The notes under the pieces: generated by a model
The model's input: only the letters and a program-made list of their open reading frames with translations
Database searches by the model: none
What the model was told of the DNA's origin: nothing
Assembly: GCA_030834895.1 (NCBI GenBank)
Contig: JAUQXA010000062.1
Span: 62,001 to 126,000 of the forward strand
DNA from: Anaerolineales bacterium
GTDB taxonomy: Bacteria > Chloroflexota > Anaerolineae > Anaerolineales > Villigracilaceae
Reading direction: 5' to 3'
Length of the DNA stretch: 64,000 nucleotides
Position numbers and translations under genes: made by a program
Shown: positions 33,150-41,372 of the stretch, piece after piece
Numbering within the stretch: position 1 is the first letter of the stretch
Layout of the letters: every line of letters begins with the position of its first letter

Positions 33150-34703
33150 ATGAACCCTGTCCAACCAGATAATTCACCGACGAATAGACCCGATGGAGAG
33201 AATCTTAACCCGTTGGATTCGATTCGCTCCATCCTGCTTTCGGATGTATTTAACCGCCTGCAAGAGATCGAGCGACAAATCGAAGCAACTCGAGACCAGT
33301 CCCAATCAGATGACGAAAACCTGCGTCAAAAGCTGGATGAATTACTGGCGGAACTCGACCGGTTATCACAATTTGCCCACGAAGTGGATGGTCATTCGCG
33401 TGATTTGAAGGCTGAGATAGAGACATTACGCCGCAGGATACAGTCCGATTCAGATGGGCTGATCACGCGCGTCACGCCGTTCATCGGCGATATGATAGGG
33501 CAAACCATTCGTGACTCGCGTGATGAGATGGCGGAGGTGTTGGGTCCCGTCATGGGCGAGGCGATCCGCGTTCAGATCCGCGATTCTCGAAAGGACATGG
33601 TTGAGGCGTTGTATCCCATCATCGGCGAAACGGTCCAACGCGCGATCGGTCAGTTTTCCAGGGAATTTCAAAGGAACATAGACGCGCGTTTGCGGGCTTC
33701 CTTCGGTCCGCAAGGATTTTTTCGAACGCTTAGCGCGCGCCTGCGCGGAATTTCACCCTCCCAACTTGCTCTAAGAGATTCGATCCCTTTTTCGATTCAG
33801 GAGATTTTCATCATCCAACATGGGTCGGGACTGTTGATTGCCCACAGTCATCCCGGCAGCCATGATGTTGTTGATTCGGATTTGATCGGCGCCATGCTGA
33901 CAGCCATCCGCGATTTCGTGCATGACTCATTCGAAGATGGACGCGAAGACAAGGAATTGGATGAGATTCAATATGGAGATCGCGGAATCATCATTCAAAG
34001 CGGGCGGACGGCGTATGTTGCGGCAGTGGTTACAGGGGTGGAGCCGGAGGGTTTCCGCTCCAAGCTACATGACTTCATCGCTGAACTGCACGTGAAATAC
34101 GAATCCGCCTTCAAACAATATCAAGGCGACCCATCCGCCCTTCCAAACCTGCAACCTAAGATTGCGCGTCTGGTCGAGGAGACCACAAATGGCGCGGCTG
34201 TTTTGCGTCCCATGAGCAGGAAGGCGAAATTCGGCTGGATAATGGCATTTATCCTGTTTATCCTCTTTATTGCGCTTTCCTGTTTCTATCTGCGATTTAC
34301 GATTGCCCTGTATCCATTGGCGTTCCCAAGTCCAACAAATGCTGTAACGCCTACGTCTACCGCCACGCCGACATCTACGAATACATCAACGCCGACACCA
34401 ACTTCCACGCCAACATCCACGCCCACGCCAACATCCACTGCCATGGCAATTTTTACAGCAACTCCTTACAAAGCCATGATAAACGGCAATGTATGGATCC
34501 GCCGCAGCCCGGATGTATGGGCCTCCCGTGTCGAGATTTTATTTGTAAATACGCCGGTTACCGTACTGTCTCTTTATGACACATGGATCGAAGTGGAATG
34601 GACGGACGGCCAGGGTTATCATCGAGGCTGGGTGCCTTCGCGTTGGGTGACTCTGCTCGAGCCTGTGCCTCTCGACCAGATCACACCGACACGGACGCCG
34701 TAA
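33150..34703 (+). CDS. Coiled-coil, longin/roadblock-like, membrane and SH3-like protein
   Basis: A 517-residue protein. Residues 20-180 are coiled coil with two GPVMGEAIRVQIRDSR-type repeats. Residues about 210-330 form an alpha/beta domain (IQEIFIIQHGSGLLIAHSHPG, MLTAIRDFVHDSF, VAAVVTGVEP) like the longin-type domain found next to bacterial and archaeal small GTPases. Then one membrane span (IMAFILFILFIALSCFYL), a PT-rich linker and an SH3-like end (NGNVWIRRSPDVWASRVEILF). It probably places a GTPase-binding domain in the cytoplasm and an SH3 domain outside. Confidence 0.75.
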   Translation: MNPVQPDNSPTNRPDGENLNPLDSIRSILLSDVFNRLQEIERQIEATRDQSQSDDENLRQKLDELLAELDRLSQFAHEVDGHSRDLKAEIETLRRRIQSDSDGLITRVTPFIGDMIGQTIRDSRDEMAEVLGPVMGEAIRVQIRDSRKDMVEALYPIIGETVQRAIGQFSREFQRNIDARLRASFGPQGFFRTLSARLRGISPSQLALRDSIPFSIQEIFIIQHGSGLLIAHSHPGSHDVVDSDLIGAMLTAIRDFVHDSFEDGREDKELDEIQYGDRGIIIQSGRTAYVAAVVTGVEPEGFRSKLHDFIAELHVKYESAFKQYQGDPSALPNLQPKIARLVEETTNGAAVLRPMSRKAKFGWIMAFILFILFIALSCFYLRFTIALYPLAFPSPTNAVTPTSTATPTSTNTSTPTPTSTPTSTPTPTSTAMAIFTATPYKAMINGNVWIRRSPDVWASRVEILFVNTPVTVLSLYDTWIEVEWTDGQGYHRGWVPSRWVTLLEPVPLDQITPTRTP

Positions 34704-34718
34704 CATTGGAGACTTCAA

Positions 34719-35234
34719 ATGCGAATCATTCAAAAAAAGATATGCCTGCTTGGAGACTTTGCCGTTGGGAAGACCAGCCTGATACGGCAATTTGTCGAAG
34801 GGCGATTCGATGACAAATACCACAGCACGATGGGGGTCAAAATATCTCGCAAAACCATTGCCAGACCCTATGGCGAATTGAACCTGCTGGTCTGGGATTT
34901 GGCCGGCGGACATGGCTTCGAAACCATCAAAAGGTCTTCCTATTTGCTTGGGGCGGCGGGAGCGCTCATTGTCTGCGACCTGACCCGCCCCGAATCCCTC
35001 GAAGGGTTGGAACGTTATGCGCATCACATGTTGGATTTGGACCGCGACATCCCGTTAACCCTGGTGGCAAACAAGGCGGACCTGGTGGACGAGCGCGCGA
35101 TTTCCGATGAAGACCTGCACAGCGCCTTCAAGTCAATTGGCAACGGAAAATTCCTTCTTACCAGCGCCAAAACCGGGGACCAGGTGGAGGCGGCCTTTAC
35201 CCGCCTTGCGGAACAGATCGAGGCACGGGCATAA
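34719..35234 (+). CDS. Bacterial Ras/Rab-like small GTPase
   Basis: A 171-residue GTPase with all G boxes: GDFAVGKTS (G1, residues 12-20), a conserved Thr in KYHSTMGV (G2), VWDLAGGHGFE (G3, DxAG in place of DxxGQ), ANKADL (G4) and LTSAK (G5). The Gln that aids hydrolysis after DxxG is replaced by Gly, so hydrolysis may need a partner. No lipidation Cys at the C-terminus. It lies between a longin-type membrane protein and an HD-GYP protein. Confidence 0.88.
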   Translation: MRIIQKKICLLGDFAVGKTSLIRQFVEGRFDDKYHSTMGVKISRKTIARPYGELNLLVWDLAGGHGFETIKRSSYLLGAAGALIVCDLTRPESLEGLERYAHHMLDLDRDIPLTLVANKADLVDERAISDEDLHSAFKSIGNGKFLLTSAKTGDQVEAAFTRLAEQIEARA

Positions 35235-36862
35235 TGGCCCCAAAAACCAAATTTGACAATATTCAGTTGGCCGCGCATGTCACGAAGGCCATGAGCAATT
35301 TGTATCGATTGGAATATGCGCGAATTTCACCAGGACTGAAAATCCTCCAGTGTTCCCCGAATTTCAGTTCGATTATCGATTCGGGACTCCAGACAAATGT
35401 GGTGGGGGAATCGCTCCCGGTGGTGCTCCCGGAATTTTTTGGGTTGGAGGATGTCTTCCACGACATCATGCGGGGGAAATTGCCCTCCCATCAGCTCGAA
35501 AATGTCCAGCGTGACTCCGCGGATGGCTCCATCCAATACCTGACTTTCAACGTCTTACCTTTTGAGTCTGGACAAGCGGAGGATGGGCTGCTTCTCATCG
35601 TGGAAGATGTAACCCGTTTTGGGCAGATCGAGCACGCGCTGCTTCAGAACCGAAATGAACTGCGCCTTGCCCAAAGCACCCTGGCCCAGGTCAATGCCGA
35701 CCTGGACAGGCGCGTAGAGCAGCGCACCGCCGAGCTGGAAAAGGCGAACAAGTTCATCGTAAAGCAGCTGGTTTACATGCAGGCCCTGCGCGCAAACGAC
35801 CTGGTCATTCTTGGCGCGACCGACCTAAGGATAGCACTGAAGGCAATCACAAGAGAGGTGCGGACACAGTTGAATGTGGACTCCGCCTTGATATTGTCTT
35901 TTGATCAACATGCACTGGCATTGGAAACCCTGGCAAAATCCGGCATTGACTTGAAAACACTGCCGGGGCGCGTGCGGCTTGGGGATGGAATTCTTGGACG
36001 CACGGCTTTGGAACGCCGCATCATGGCATTCCCGGATTTCGACAGGAATAAACCCGAAGATTATTTGTTCAAGGCGGAAGATCGTGTCCAGGCCTTTTAC
36101 TCTTTGCCGCTCGTCTCCAAGGGGAAAATTGTGGGCGTCCTTGCCATTGCCAACCAGTCCCCGCTGAATCCCGACCAGGGCTGGCTCGACTTTTTGGAAT
36201 CACTGGCGGGACAGGCCGCCATGGCCATCGACAGCATCAAATCCTTTGAAGAGTTGCAGCATTCCAACCTCGAATTATCGCTGGCCTACAGCACGACCAT
36301 CGAAGGGTGGTCGCATGCGCTGGACCTGCGCGACCGCGAGACGAAAGGCCATACCCAGCGTGTTACCGATATGACGCTCAAACTTGCCCGCATGGCGGGG
36401 TTGAGCCAAACGGACCTGGGTCATATCAAGCATGGCGCGCTGCTGCATGACATCGGCAAGATGGGGATTCCCGATAACATCCTGCTCAAGGAGCACGACC
36501 TGACGGGGGAGGAATGGGAAATCATGCGCCGCCATCCCATCTACGCGTATGAAATGCTTTCTCCCATCGAGTATCTGCGTTCCGCGCTGGATATTCCCTA
36601 TTGTCATCACGAAAAATGGGATGGGACCGGCTATCCGCGCGGACTGTCCGGCGAAAAAATTCCGCTGGCTGCGCGTCTGTTTGCCGTGGTGGATGTGTGG
36701 GATGCCCTGCGCTCCGACCGCCCCTATCGACAGGGATGGTCGGAGGATAAGGTCGTGGAGTATATTCAATCGCAGTCCGGCACGCACTTCGACCCCTATG
36801 CCGTTGACCTGTTCTCCCGCCTGCTTCACGACATCATTCGAGACCCGGACTCCGAATCGTAG
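35234..36862 (+). CDS. PAS-coiled coil-GAF-HD-GYP protein
   Basis: A 542-residue protein whose ATG overlaps the GTPase stop (TAATG). Order: PAS-like sensor (residues 15-135), coiled coil (140-185, VNADLDRRVEQRTAELEKAN), GAF (200-345), HD-GYP (355-535) with HDIGKMGIPDNIL, HHEKWDGTGYPRGLSGEKIPLAARL and DVWDAL. All c-di-GMP phosphodiesterase residues are present. The coupling suggests that the GTPase controls, or is controlled by, second-messenger turnover (inference). Confidence 0.92.
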   Translation: MAPKTKFDNIQLAAHVTKAMSNLYRLEYARISPGLKILQCSPNFSSIIDSGLQTNVVGESLPVVLPEFFGLEDVFHDIMRGKLPSHQLENVQRDSADGSIQYLTFNVLPFESGQAEDGLLLIVEDVTRFGQIEHALLQNRNELRLAQSTLAQVNADLDRRVEQRTAELEKANKFIVKQLVYMQALRANDLVILGATDLRIALKAITREVRTQLNVDSALILSFDQHALALETLAKSGIDLKTLPGRVRLGDGILGRTALERRIMAFPDFDRNKPEDYLFKAEDRVQAFYSLPLVSKGKIVGVLAIANQSPLNPDQGWLDFLESLAGQAAMAIDSIKSFEELQHSNLELSLAYSTTIEGWSHALDLRDRETKGHTQRVTDMTLKLARMAGLSQTDLGHIKHGALLHDIGKMGIPDNILLKEHDLTGEEWEIMRRHPIYAYEMLSPIEYLRSALDIPYCHHEKWDGTGYPRGLSGEKIPLAARLFAVVDVWDALRSDRPYRQGWSEDKVVEYIQSQSGTHFDPYAVDLFSRLLHDIIRDPDSES

Positions 36863-36936
36863 CCTGTTGGGCGGACTCAGACCGGCCTACGTCTGGCCGG
36901 AGTCCCCGATGACAGAATCAGATTTGGGGGTGTGAA

Positions 36937-37179
36937 TCAGCCGTTCACCACGCTGAGGTAAACGGTCTCGCTGCGCGAGCTGTATCCCGCATAAACGACC
37001 GTGCCGTCCACGCGGTATTCCTTCAGCATGATGGAGCGCCCATCCACCCCGATCTGTTCGACATAACTGGTTTTGCCTTTCGGCAGGCTGGTGACTTTGA
37101 CATGATCGTCACTGGCATTGCCTGTGCGGACAAAATTTTCGACGACGCGTTGGAGGATTGTTTTTTCTTCCGATTGCAT
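36937..37179 (-). CDS. Small protein downstream of carD
   Basis: An 80-residue protein of unknown family with GAGGAACC before its ATG and nine bases after the carD-like stop, so it is co-transcribed. It has an N-terminal helix (EEKTILQRVVENFVR) and an all-beta remainder. No signal peptide, membrane span or metal motif. Confidence 0.6.
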   Translation of the reverse strand: MQSEEKTILQRVVENFVRTGNASDDHVKVTSLPKGKTSYVEQIGVDGRSIMLKEYRVDGTVVYAGYSSRSETVYLSVVNG

Positions 37180-37188
37180 GTTGGTTCC

Positions 37189-37674
37189 TCAATTCGTTCT
37201 GGCTGATAGAAGCCGTTGCAGTTCGACCTCGGCGTCGAGCGGAGTGATCGAGAGGCTGAAGCTCCATTCCCTGATCAGGGCTTTTTGGACGCGGTTCATC
37301 AGGGCGCTATCGTACTCGCTCCAGGTGCGGTGGCGGCGATGCGCTGCCAGGTTGCGGAGCACCCTGAAAAGCGATTCAATTCTGCCGTCCTTGAGCATCT
37401 CCAGCAGTTGGAGGTTCCGCTGACGGCGGTCATCGAGGAGCTGCTCGGCAGAGTCCGACAGGGTCGCCAGTAACCTGTGAAATTCCTCCGGGCTGGCCGG
37501 GGAACGCAGACGGCTGTTTTGGTTTTCATCCACAGGCACCCAAATGGTAAGGTCTCTCAGTTGAACCATGTAATACAGGGCGGTTTTATTGTTGTTCATC
37601 CGCTCTTCGATGGCAAGCACTTGTCCAAGCCCATGGGTGCAGTGCACAACCCAATCGCCAATTTGAAATCCCAT
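37189..37674 (-). CDS. CarD/CdnL-type RNA polymerase-binding protein
   Basis: A 161-residue protein. The N-terminus FQIGDWVVHCTHGLGQVLAIEE is the Tudor-like RNA-polymerase interaction domain of the CarD_CdnL_TRCF family, followed by an all-helical part with the basic stretch NLAAHRRHRTW. Such proteins stabilise open complexes at promoters. AAAGGAG precedes the ATG at 37674. A promoter and a terminator hairpin lie in its leader. Confidence 0.82.
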   Translation of the reverse strand: MGFQIGDWVVHCTHGLGQVLAIEERMNNNKTALYYMVQLRDLTIWVPVDENQNSRLRSPASPEEFHRLLATLSDSAEQLLDDRRQRNLQLLEMLKDGRIESLFRVLRNLAAHRRHRTWSEYDSALMNRVQKALIREWSFSLSITPLDAEVELQRLLSARTN

Positions 37675-37695
37675 GGTTACTCCTTTGATTAAGAT

Positions 37696-37726
37696 AAAAA
37701 AACGCCGGCCCGCAAAAGGGCTGGCG
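37696..37726 (-). terminator. Terminator hairpin in the carD leader (candidate attenuator)
   Basis: On the minus strand CGCCAGCCC, loop TTTTGC, GGGCCGGCG (one G-U pair) followed by seven T. It lies between the TATAAT box at 37757-37762 and the carD ribosome site, so it could stop carD transcription early. Confidence 0.7.
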
Positions 37727-37756
37727 CTGTACGTCCGTCGTTTTGTGATGTAGCTT

Positions 37757-37762
37757 ATTATA
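37757..37762 (-). promoter_or_regulatory. -10 box of carD
   Basis: Minus-strand TATAAT about 80 bases before the carD ATG, upstream of the leader terminator. Confidence 0.45.
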
Positions 37763-37810
37763 TCATCCCGGAGCCTGCCAGGGACATATATCCGGGGATT
37801 TGTCGCGGGG

Positions 37811-37816
37811 TATAAT
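37811..37816 (+). promoter_or_regulatory. -10 box of the methyltransferase-nuclease gene
   Basis: TATAAT 37 bases before the ATG; a small hairpin (ACAGACTT/AAGTCTGT) follows in the leader, then GAGGAAA. Confidence 0.5.
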
Positions 37817-37853
37817 TCCATACAGACTTCCAAAGTCTGTGAGGAAAATCGCC

Positions 37854-39581
37854 ATGCCAAAACCGATTTCACAAAACACACTATTTTACGGGGACAACCT
37901 GTCCATTTTGCGCGAACATTTCCCCGACGAGTGCGTCGACCTGATCTATCTCGACCCGCCGTTCAATTCGAGCCGTTCGTACAATGTGCTGTTCAAGGAC
38001 GAGAGCGGCGCGGAATCGGACGCACAAATTACAGCCTTTGAAGATACCTGGCATTGGGGCGCGGATGCCGAACAGACCTATCACGAGATGGTTCAAAACG
38101 CGCCCGCGAACGTGGCGCAGATGATCGGCGCTTTGCGCGAGTTTGTGGGGACTAACCAGATGATGGCGTACCTGGTGATGATGGCGGCGCGGCTGACCGA
38201 ATTGCACCGCGTTTTGAAGCCGACTGGCTCCCTGTATTTGCACTGCGACCCGACGGCAAGCCATTACTTGAAAATCATTTTGGATACGATCTTTGGGGTT
38301 GAAAACTTTGTGAATGAAATTGCTTGGAAGCGATCAGATGCTCACAGTGACGCAAAGCAAGGCGCAAAGCATTATGGACGTGTTCATGATATTTTGCTTT
38401 TCTATGTAAAAAATGAAGATACTACGTTTAATTCAATATATGGACCTTTACCACAAAGCACCATTGATAATTGGTATCGAAATGTTGAACCTGAAACTGG
38501 TCGAAGATATAACAAGGCAGATTTAACAGGTCCAGGGGGAGCCTCAAAAGGAAACCCGCATTATGAGTGGAAGGGAATTACAAGATACTGGCGTTATAGC
38601 CGTGAAAACATGGAGAAACTTGAAGCGGAAGGTCGAATAGTTTATTCCAAATCAGGGATGCCTTATCAAAAACGCTATCTCGATGAGAGCAAAGGCGTTG
38701 CTGTTCAAGATTGGTGGGATGATATTCAAATGCTGCGGGGTATTCAAGACAACGGAGAACGCCTCGGCTATCCCACGCAAAAACCGCTTGCGCTTCTGGA
38801 GCGCATCATCCAAGTCTCCAGCAACGAAGGCGACGTGGTGCTCGATCCCTTCTGCGGTTGTGGCACGGCGATTGCCGCCGCACAAAAACTTAACCGCCGT
38901 TGGGTCGGTATCGACGTCACGCACCTGTCCATCTCGCTCATGAAGTACCGCATGAAAGACATGTTCGACTTGCAGGAAAAGCGCGATTACCAGGTCATCG
39001 GCGAACCGGAGGATGTTCAGTCCGCAAGGCAACTGGCAAAAGACGACCGCTATCAATTCCAATGGTGGGCGTTGTCGCTTGTCCAGGCGAAACCTTTGGG
39101 CGGGACCCCCACCGCCCTGTCGGGCACCTCCCCCAAATCCAGTGGATTTGGGGGAGGACGGGAGGGGGTAAAAGGCGCGCGCATCGAAGGCAAAAAAGGC
39201 AGCGACAAGGGCATCGACGGCGTCATCAACTTCATCGACGAAAAGAACAAGACCGGGCGCGTGCTGATTCAGGTCAAGAGCGGACACGTCAAAAGCGGCG
39301 ATGTCCGCGACTTGCGCGGCGTGCTGGATAGAGAAGAAGCTGCCCTCGGCGTTTTCATTACCCTTGAAGAACCTTCCAAAGACATGACTACCGAAGCCGT
39401 GTCATCGGGCTGGTATCACTCCGATCTGTGGCAGAAGGATTATCCCCGCATCCAGATTTTGACGATTGAAGATTTGCTGAATGGAAAAGGCATTGACATG
39501 CCCAAGTCCGTGCCGGGTCAATTCAAGCAGGCGGAGAAGGTCAAAAAGAAGGAAGGGCAGCAGGGCGAGTTGGGGATATGA
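37854..39581 (+). CDS. Adenine/cytosine N-methyltransferase fused to an Mrr-like nuclease domain
   Basis: A 575-residue protein. IYLDPPFNSSRSYN (31-44) is the catalytic motif and DPFCGCGTAIAAA, much later, is the SAM site: the beta-class order. Between them, at about 38300-38720, is an A+T-rich stretch that should recognise the target. After residue about 400 a nuclease-like region has KGIDGVINFID...VLIQVKSG, a PD-(D/E)xK pattern as in Mrr. A perfect 14-bp palindrome sits in the linker between the two. A single-chain restriction-modification enzyme is likely. Confidence 0.82.
   Translation: MPKPISQNTLFYGDNLSILREHFPDECVDLIYLDPPFNSSRSYNVLFKDESGAESDAQITAFEDTWHWGADAEQTYHEMVQNAPANVAQMIGALREFVGTNQMMAYLVMMAARLTELHRVLKPTGSLYLHCDPTASHYLKIILDTIFGVENFVNEIAWKRSDAHSDAKQGAKHYGRVHDILLFYVKNEDTTFNSIYGPLPQSTIDNWYRNVEPETGRRYNKADLTGPGGASKGNPHYEWKGITRYWRYSRENMEKLEAEGRIVYSKSGMPYQKRYLDESKGVAVQDWWDDIQMLRGIQDNGERLGYPTQKPLALLERIIQVSSNEGDVVLDPFCGCGTAIAAAQKLNRRWVGIDVTHLSISLMKYRMKDMFDLQEKRDYQVIGEPEDVQSARQLAKDDRYQFQWWALSLVQAKPLGGTPTALSGTSPKSSGFGGGREGVKGARIEGKKGSDKGIDGVINFIDEKNKTGRVLIQVKSGHVKSGDVRDLRGVLDREEAALGVFITLEEPSKDMTTEAVSSGWYHSDLWQKDYPRIQILTIEDLLNGKGIDMPKSVPGQFKQAEKVKKKEGQQGELGI
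39127..39157. repeat. Perfect palindrome inserted in the methyltransferase-nuclease linker
   Basis: CCTCCCCCAAATCC, loop AGT, GGATTTGGGGGAGG. It keeps the frame and encodes the Gly/Ser-rich linker SPKSSGFGGG. Confidence 0.85.
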
Positions 39582-39668
39582 CCCAGTTGTTCCGTTTGCA
39601 AACCCCAATGAGCGTCGCCTGATCTAGTTAGAGTTGGGCAGTTGTGCAAAATAGAAATCAAGGTGAAA

Positions 39669-40817
39669 ATGTCAATCAGTCCACTGGAACACGCCGTCGC
39701 GCTTATCAAGCGGGGCGAACTGGTCGAAGCCCAAAAAGTGCTGGATCAAATCATACAAGCAGATCCCCACAACCTGGAAGCATGGTTCTGGTTTGTGGAA
39801 ACCTGCCCAACGAACAAACAACGGATTCAGGTGCTGGAGATTTGCCTGGAATCCAATCCCGACAATACACTGGTCATACAACTGTTGGACAAGCTTCGGA
39901 GTCAGCCCACGCAGGAAGACAACACAGTGGGGACTCTGAATAGAAAAAGGCTGCGTCTCAAGCCGGGAGATAAAGTGCGTGTCAGGGAGGATGTGGGCGA
40001 GTTCTATGCTGATTTCCCCGACTATACGATTTTGCGTGGAACGAAAGGCAGCGTTGGGACTATTGTTTCCTTCGAGGAATTCCAAGCCGACCTCGAGGAA
40101 AGACGCCAGCGGTTTGGGCACGAAGACCGGCAGAAGTACAGGATGCACATCTTCGTCGTCCGGGAAGCCATGAACCAATGCCTGCAATACCCTGTCAGGT
40201 TTGAGAAGGTTTTCCCGCCCGCCGAGAGGGCTGACCTGCTTTGCAGTCAGGTGGGGCGGATCGAACTGATGGACGTGACCGCGCTGGAAAAGCTTGGCGG
40301 CGGTCAGCCGGAGTATATAAATGTAAAAAATGCCGACAGCCAATTGATCGTTAAAAATGCTTATGCCTATCAACCTCCCCAGGCGTTCCATGATGAACAC
40401 AAACTTAACGATCTGGTCCTGGCATTGGCTCTTGCCCACGGCGGTCCCCCCAGCCCTGAGGATAACGAAATCATCTACCTGCGCCATACCAGTCTGTTGG
40501 CAACCCATGCTTTATGGTATCGCCTGAAAATGTCCGTTGACGAGGAGGCATTGAACATCATCCTGATGCTGCGCGATACCACAAGCCGTCATCAAGGCTT
40601 GGAATGGGAAGAGATCGAAAGGTTGATCGAGGTCAATGTCCCCAAAAAACCTTTGTGGTATACCCTTCAACAAAAAGAGACACTCCTAAAGTGGGTGAAT
40701 CGTATTCGCGAAGACGAAAAGAAAAAGAGCTTTCAGCAAACATCCCGTGAAGGCAACCCGGAGATACGTAATCGAGTTGAAGGGTCATTTTTGGGGAGAA
40801 TATTTAAAAAGAAATAA
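39669..40817 (+). CDS. TPR-headed protein of unknown function
   Basis: A 382-residue soluble protein. The first 80 residues form two TPR-like helix pairs (EHAVALIKRGELVEAQKVLDQI, DPHNLEAWFWF) that also head the propeller protein at 53259. Then comes a beta-rich region starting KPGDKVRVREDVGEFYADFP, which may be a KOW/SH3-like fold, and a helical C-terminus. AAGGTGA precedes the ATG at 39669. The part beyond the TPRs matches nothing I recognise. Confidence 0.65.
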   Translation: MSISPLEHAVALIKRGELVEAQKVLDQIIQADPHNLEAWFWFVETCPTNKQRIQVLEICLESNPDNTLVIQLLDKLRSQPTQEDNTVGTLNRKRLRLKPGDKVRVREDVGEFYADFPDYTILRGTKGSVGTIVSFEEFQADLEERRQRFGHEDRQKYRMHIFVVREAMNQCLQYPVRFEKVFPPAERADLLCSQVGRIELMDVTALEKLGGGQPEYINVKNADSQLIVKNAYAYQPPQAFHDEHKLNDLVLALALAHGGPPSPEDNEIIYLRHTSLLATHALWYRLKMSVDEEALNIILMLRDTTSRHQGLEWEEIERLIEVNVPKKPLWYTLQQKETLLKWVNRIREDEKKKSFQQTSREGNPEIRNRVEGSFLGRIFKKK

Positions 40818-40937
40818 AGCGGGCAAACGCCCTTGCGTTGAAAGGACCGCGGGTTTGACGCAGACGGAGAGGACAGGAAGCAATAGGGAAGGTCCCTGGT
40901 TTCATATCAGAGTTTCGTAAGAATTTATATAACCTAC

Positions 40938-40966
40938 TTGACTTTGCCCCTTTAAGTGGGTAATAT
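40938..40966 (+). promoter_or_regulatory. groESL promoter
   Basis: TTGACT, 17 bases, TAATAT. The predicted start site falls at the left arm of the CIRCE element. Confidence 0.8.
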
Positions 40967-40971
40967 TGGTT

Positions 40972-40998
40972 TTAGCACTCAGCGGCATGGAGTGCTAA
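40972..40998 (+). promoter_or_regulatory. CIRCE operator (HrcA site)
   Basis: TTAGCACTC, nine bases, GAGTGCTAA: an exact match to the consensus. HrcA should repress the groESL operon here until heat shock. hrcA is not in the window. Confidence 0.95.
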
Positions 40999-41041
40999 AA
41001 TTTTGAGATTATTGAAAACCCCAATCACCAGGAGAAAAACA

Positions 41042-41338
41042 ATGGCAAAAATATCATTCAAACCTTTGGGCGCGCGCGTGCTCATCGAAACCATCGAGCA
41101 GGAAGAAGTCACCGCTGGCGGCATCGTCCTCCCCGAAACCGCGAAGGAAAAACCCCAGCAGGGCAAGGTTCTGGCGGCTGGACCCGGCGACCGCAATGAA
41201 GATGGCGACCGCATTGCCATGGATGTGAAAGTTGGCGATGTTGTCCTTTTCGCCAAGTACTCCGGCACCGAGATCAAGATGGATGGCAAGAAGTACCTCA
41301 TCATGCGCGAGAGCGACCTCCTCGGCATCGTTGGTTAA
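41042..41338 (+). CDS. groES: Co-chaperonin GroES
   Basis: A 98-residue protein with the GroES fold signature FKPLGARVLIE and the mobile loop around ETAKEKPQQGKVLAAGPG. It caps GroEL during folding of cytosolic proteins. CAGGAGAAAAAC precedes the ATG. First gene of the CIRCE-controlled operon. Confidence 0.96.
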   Translation: MAKISFKPLGARVLIETIEQEEVTAGGIVLPETAKEKPQQGKVLAAGPGDRNEDGDRIAMDVKVGDVVLFAKYSGTEIKMDGKKYLIMRESDLLGIVG

Positions 41339-41372
41339 TCACTAAATTATAAAATAAAGGAAGTGTTGAAAA

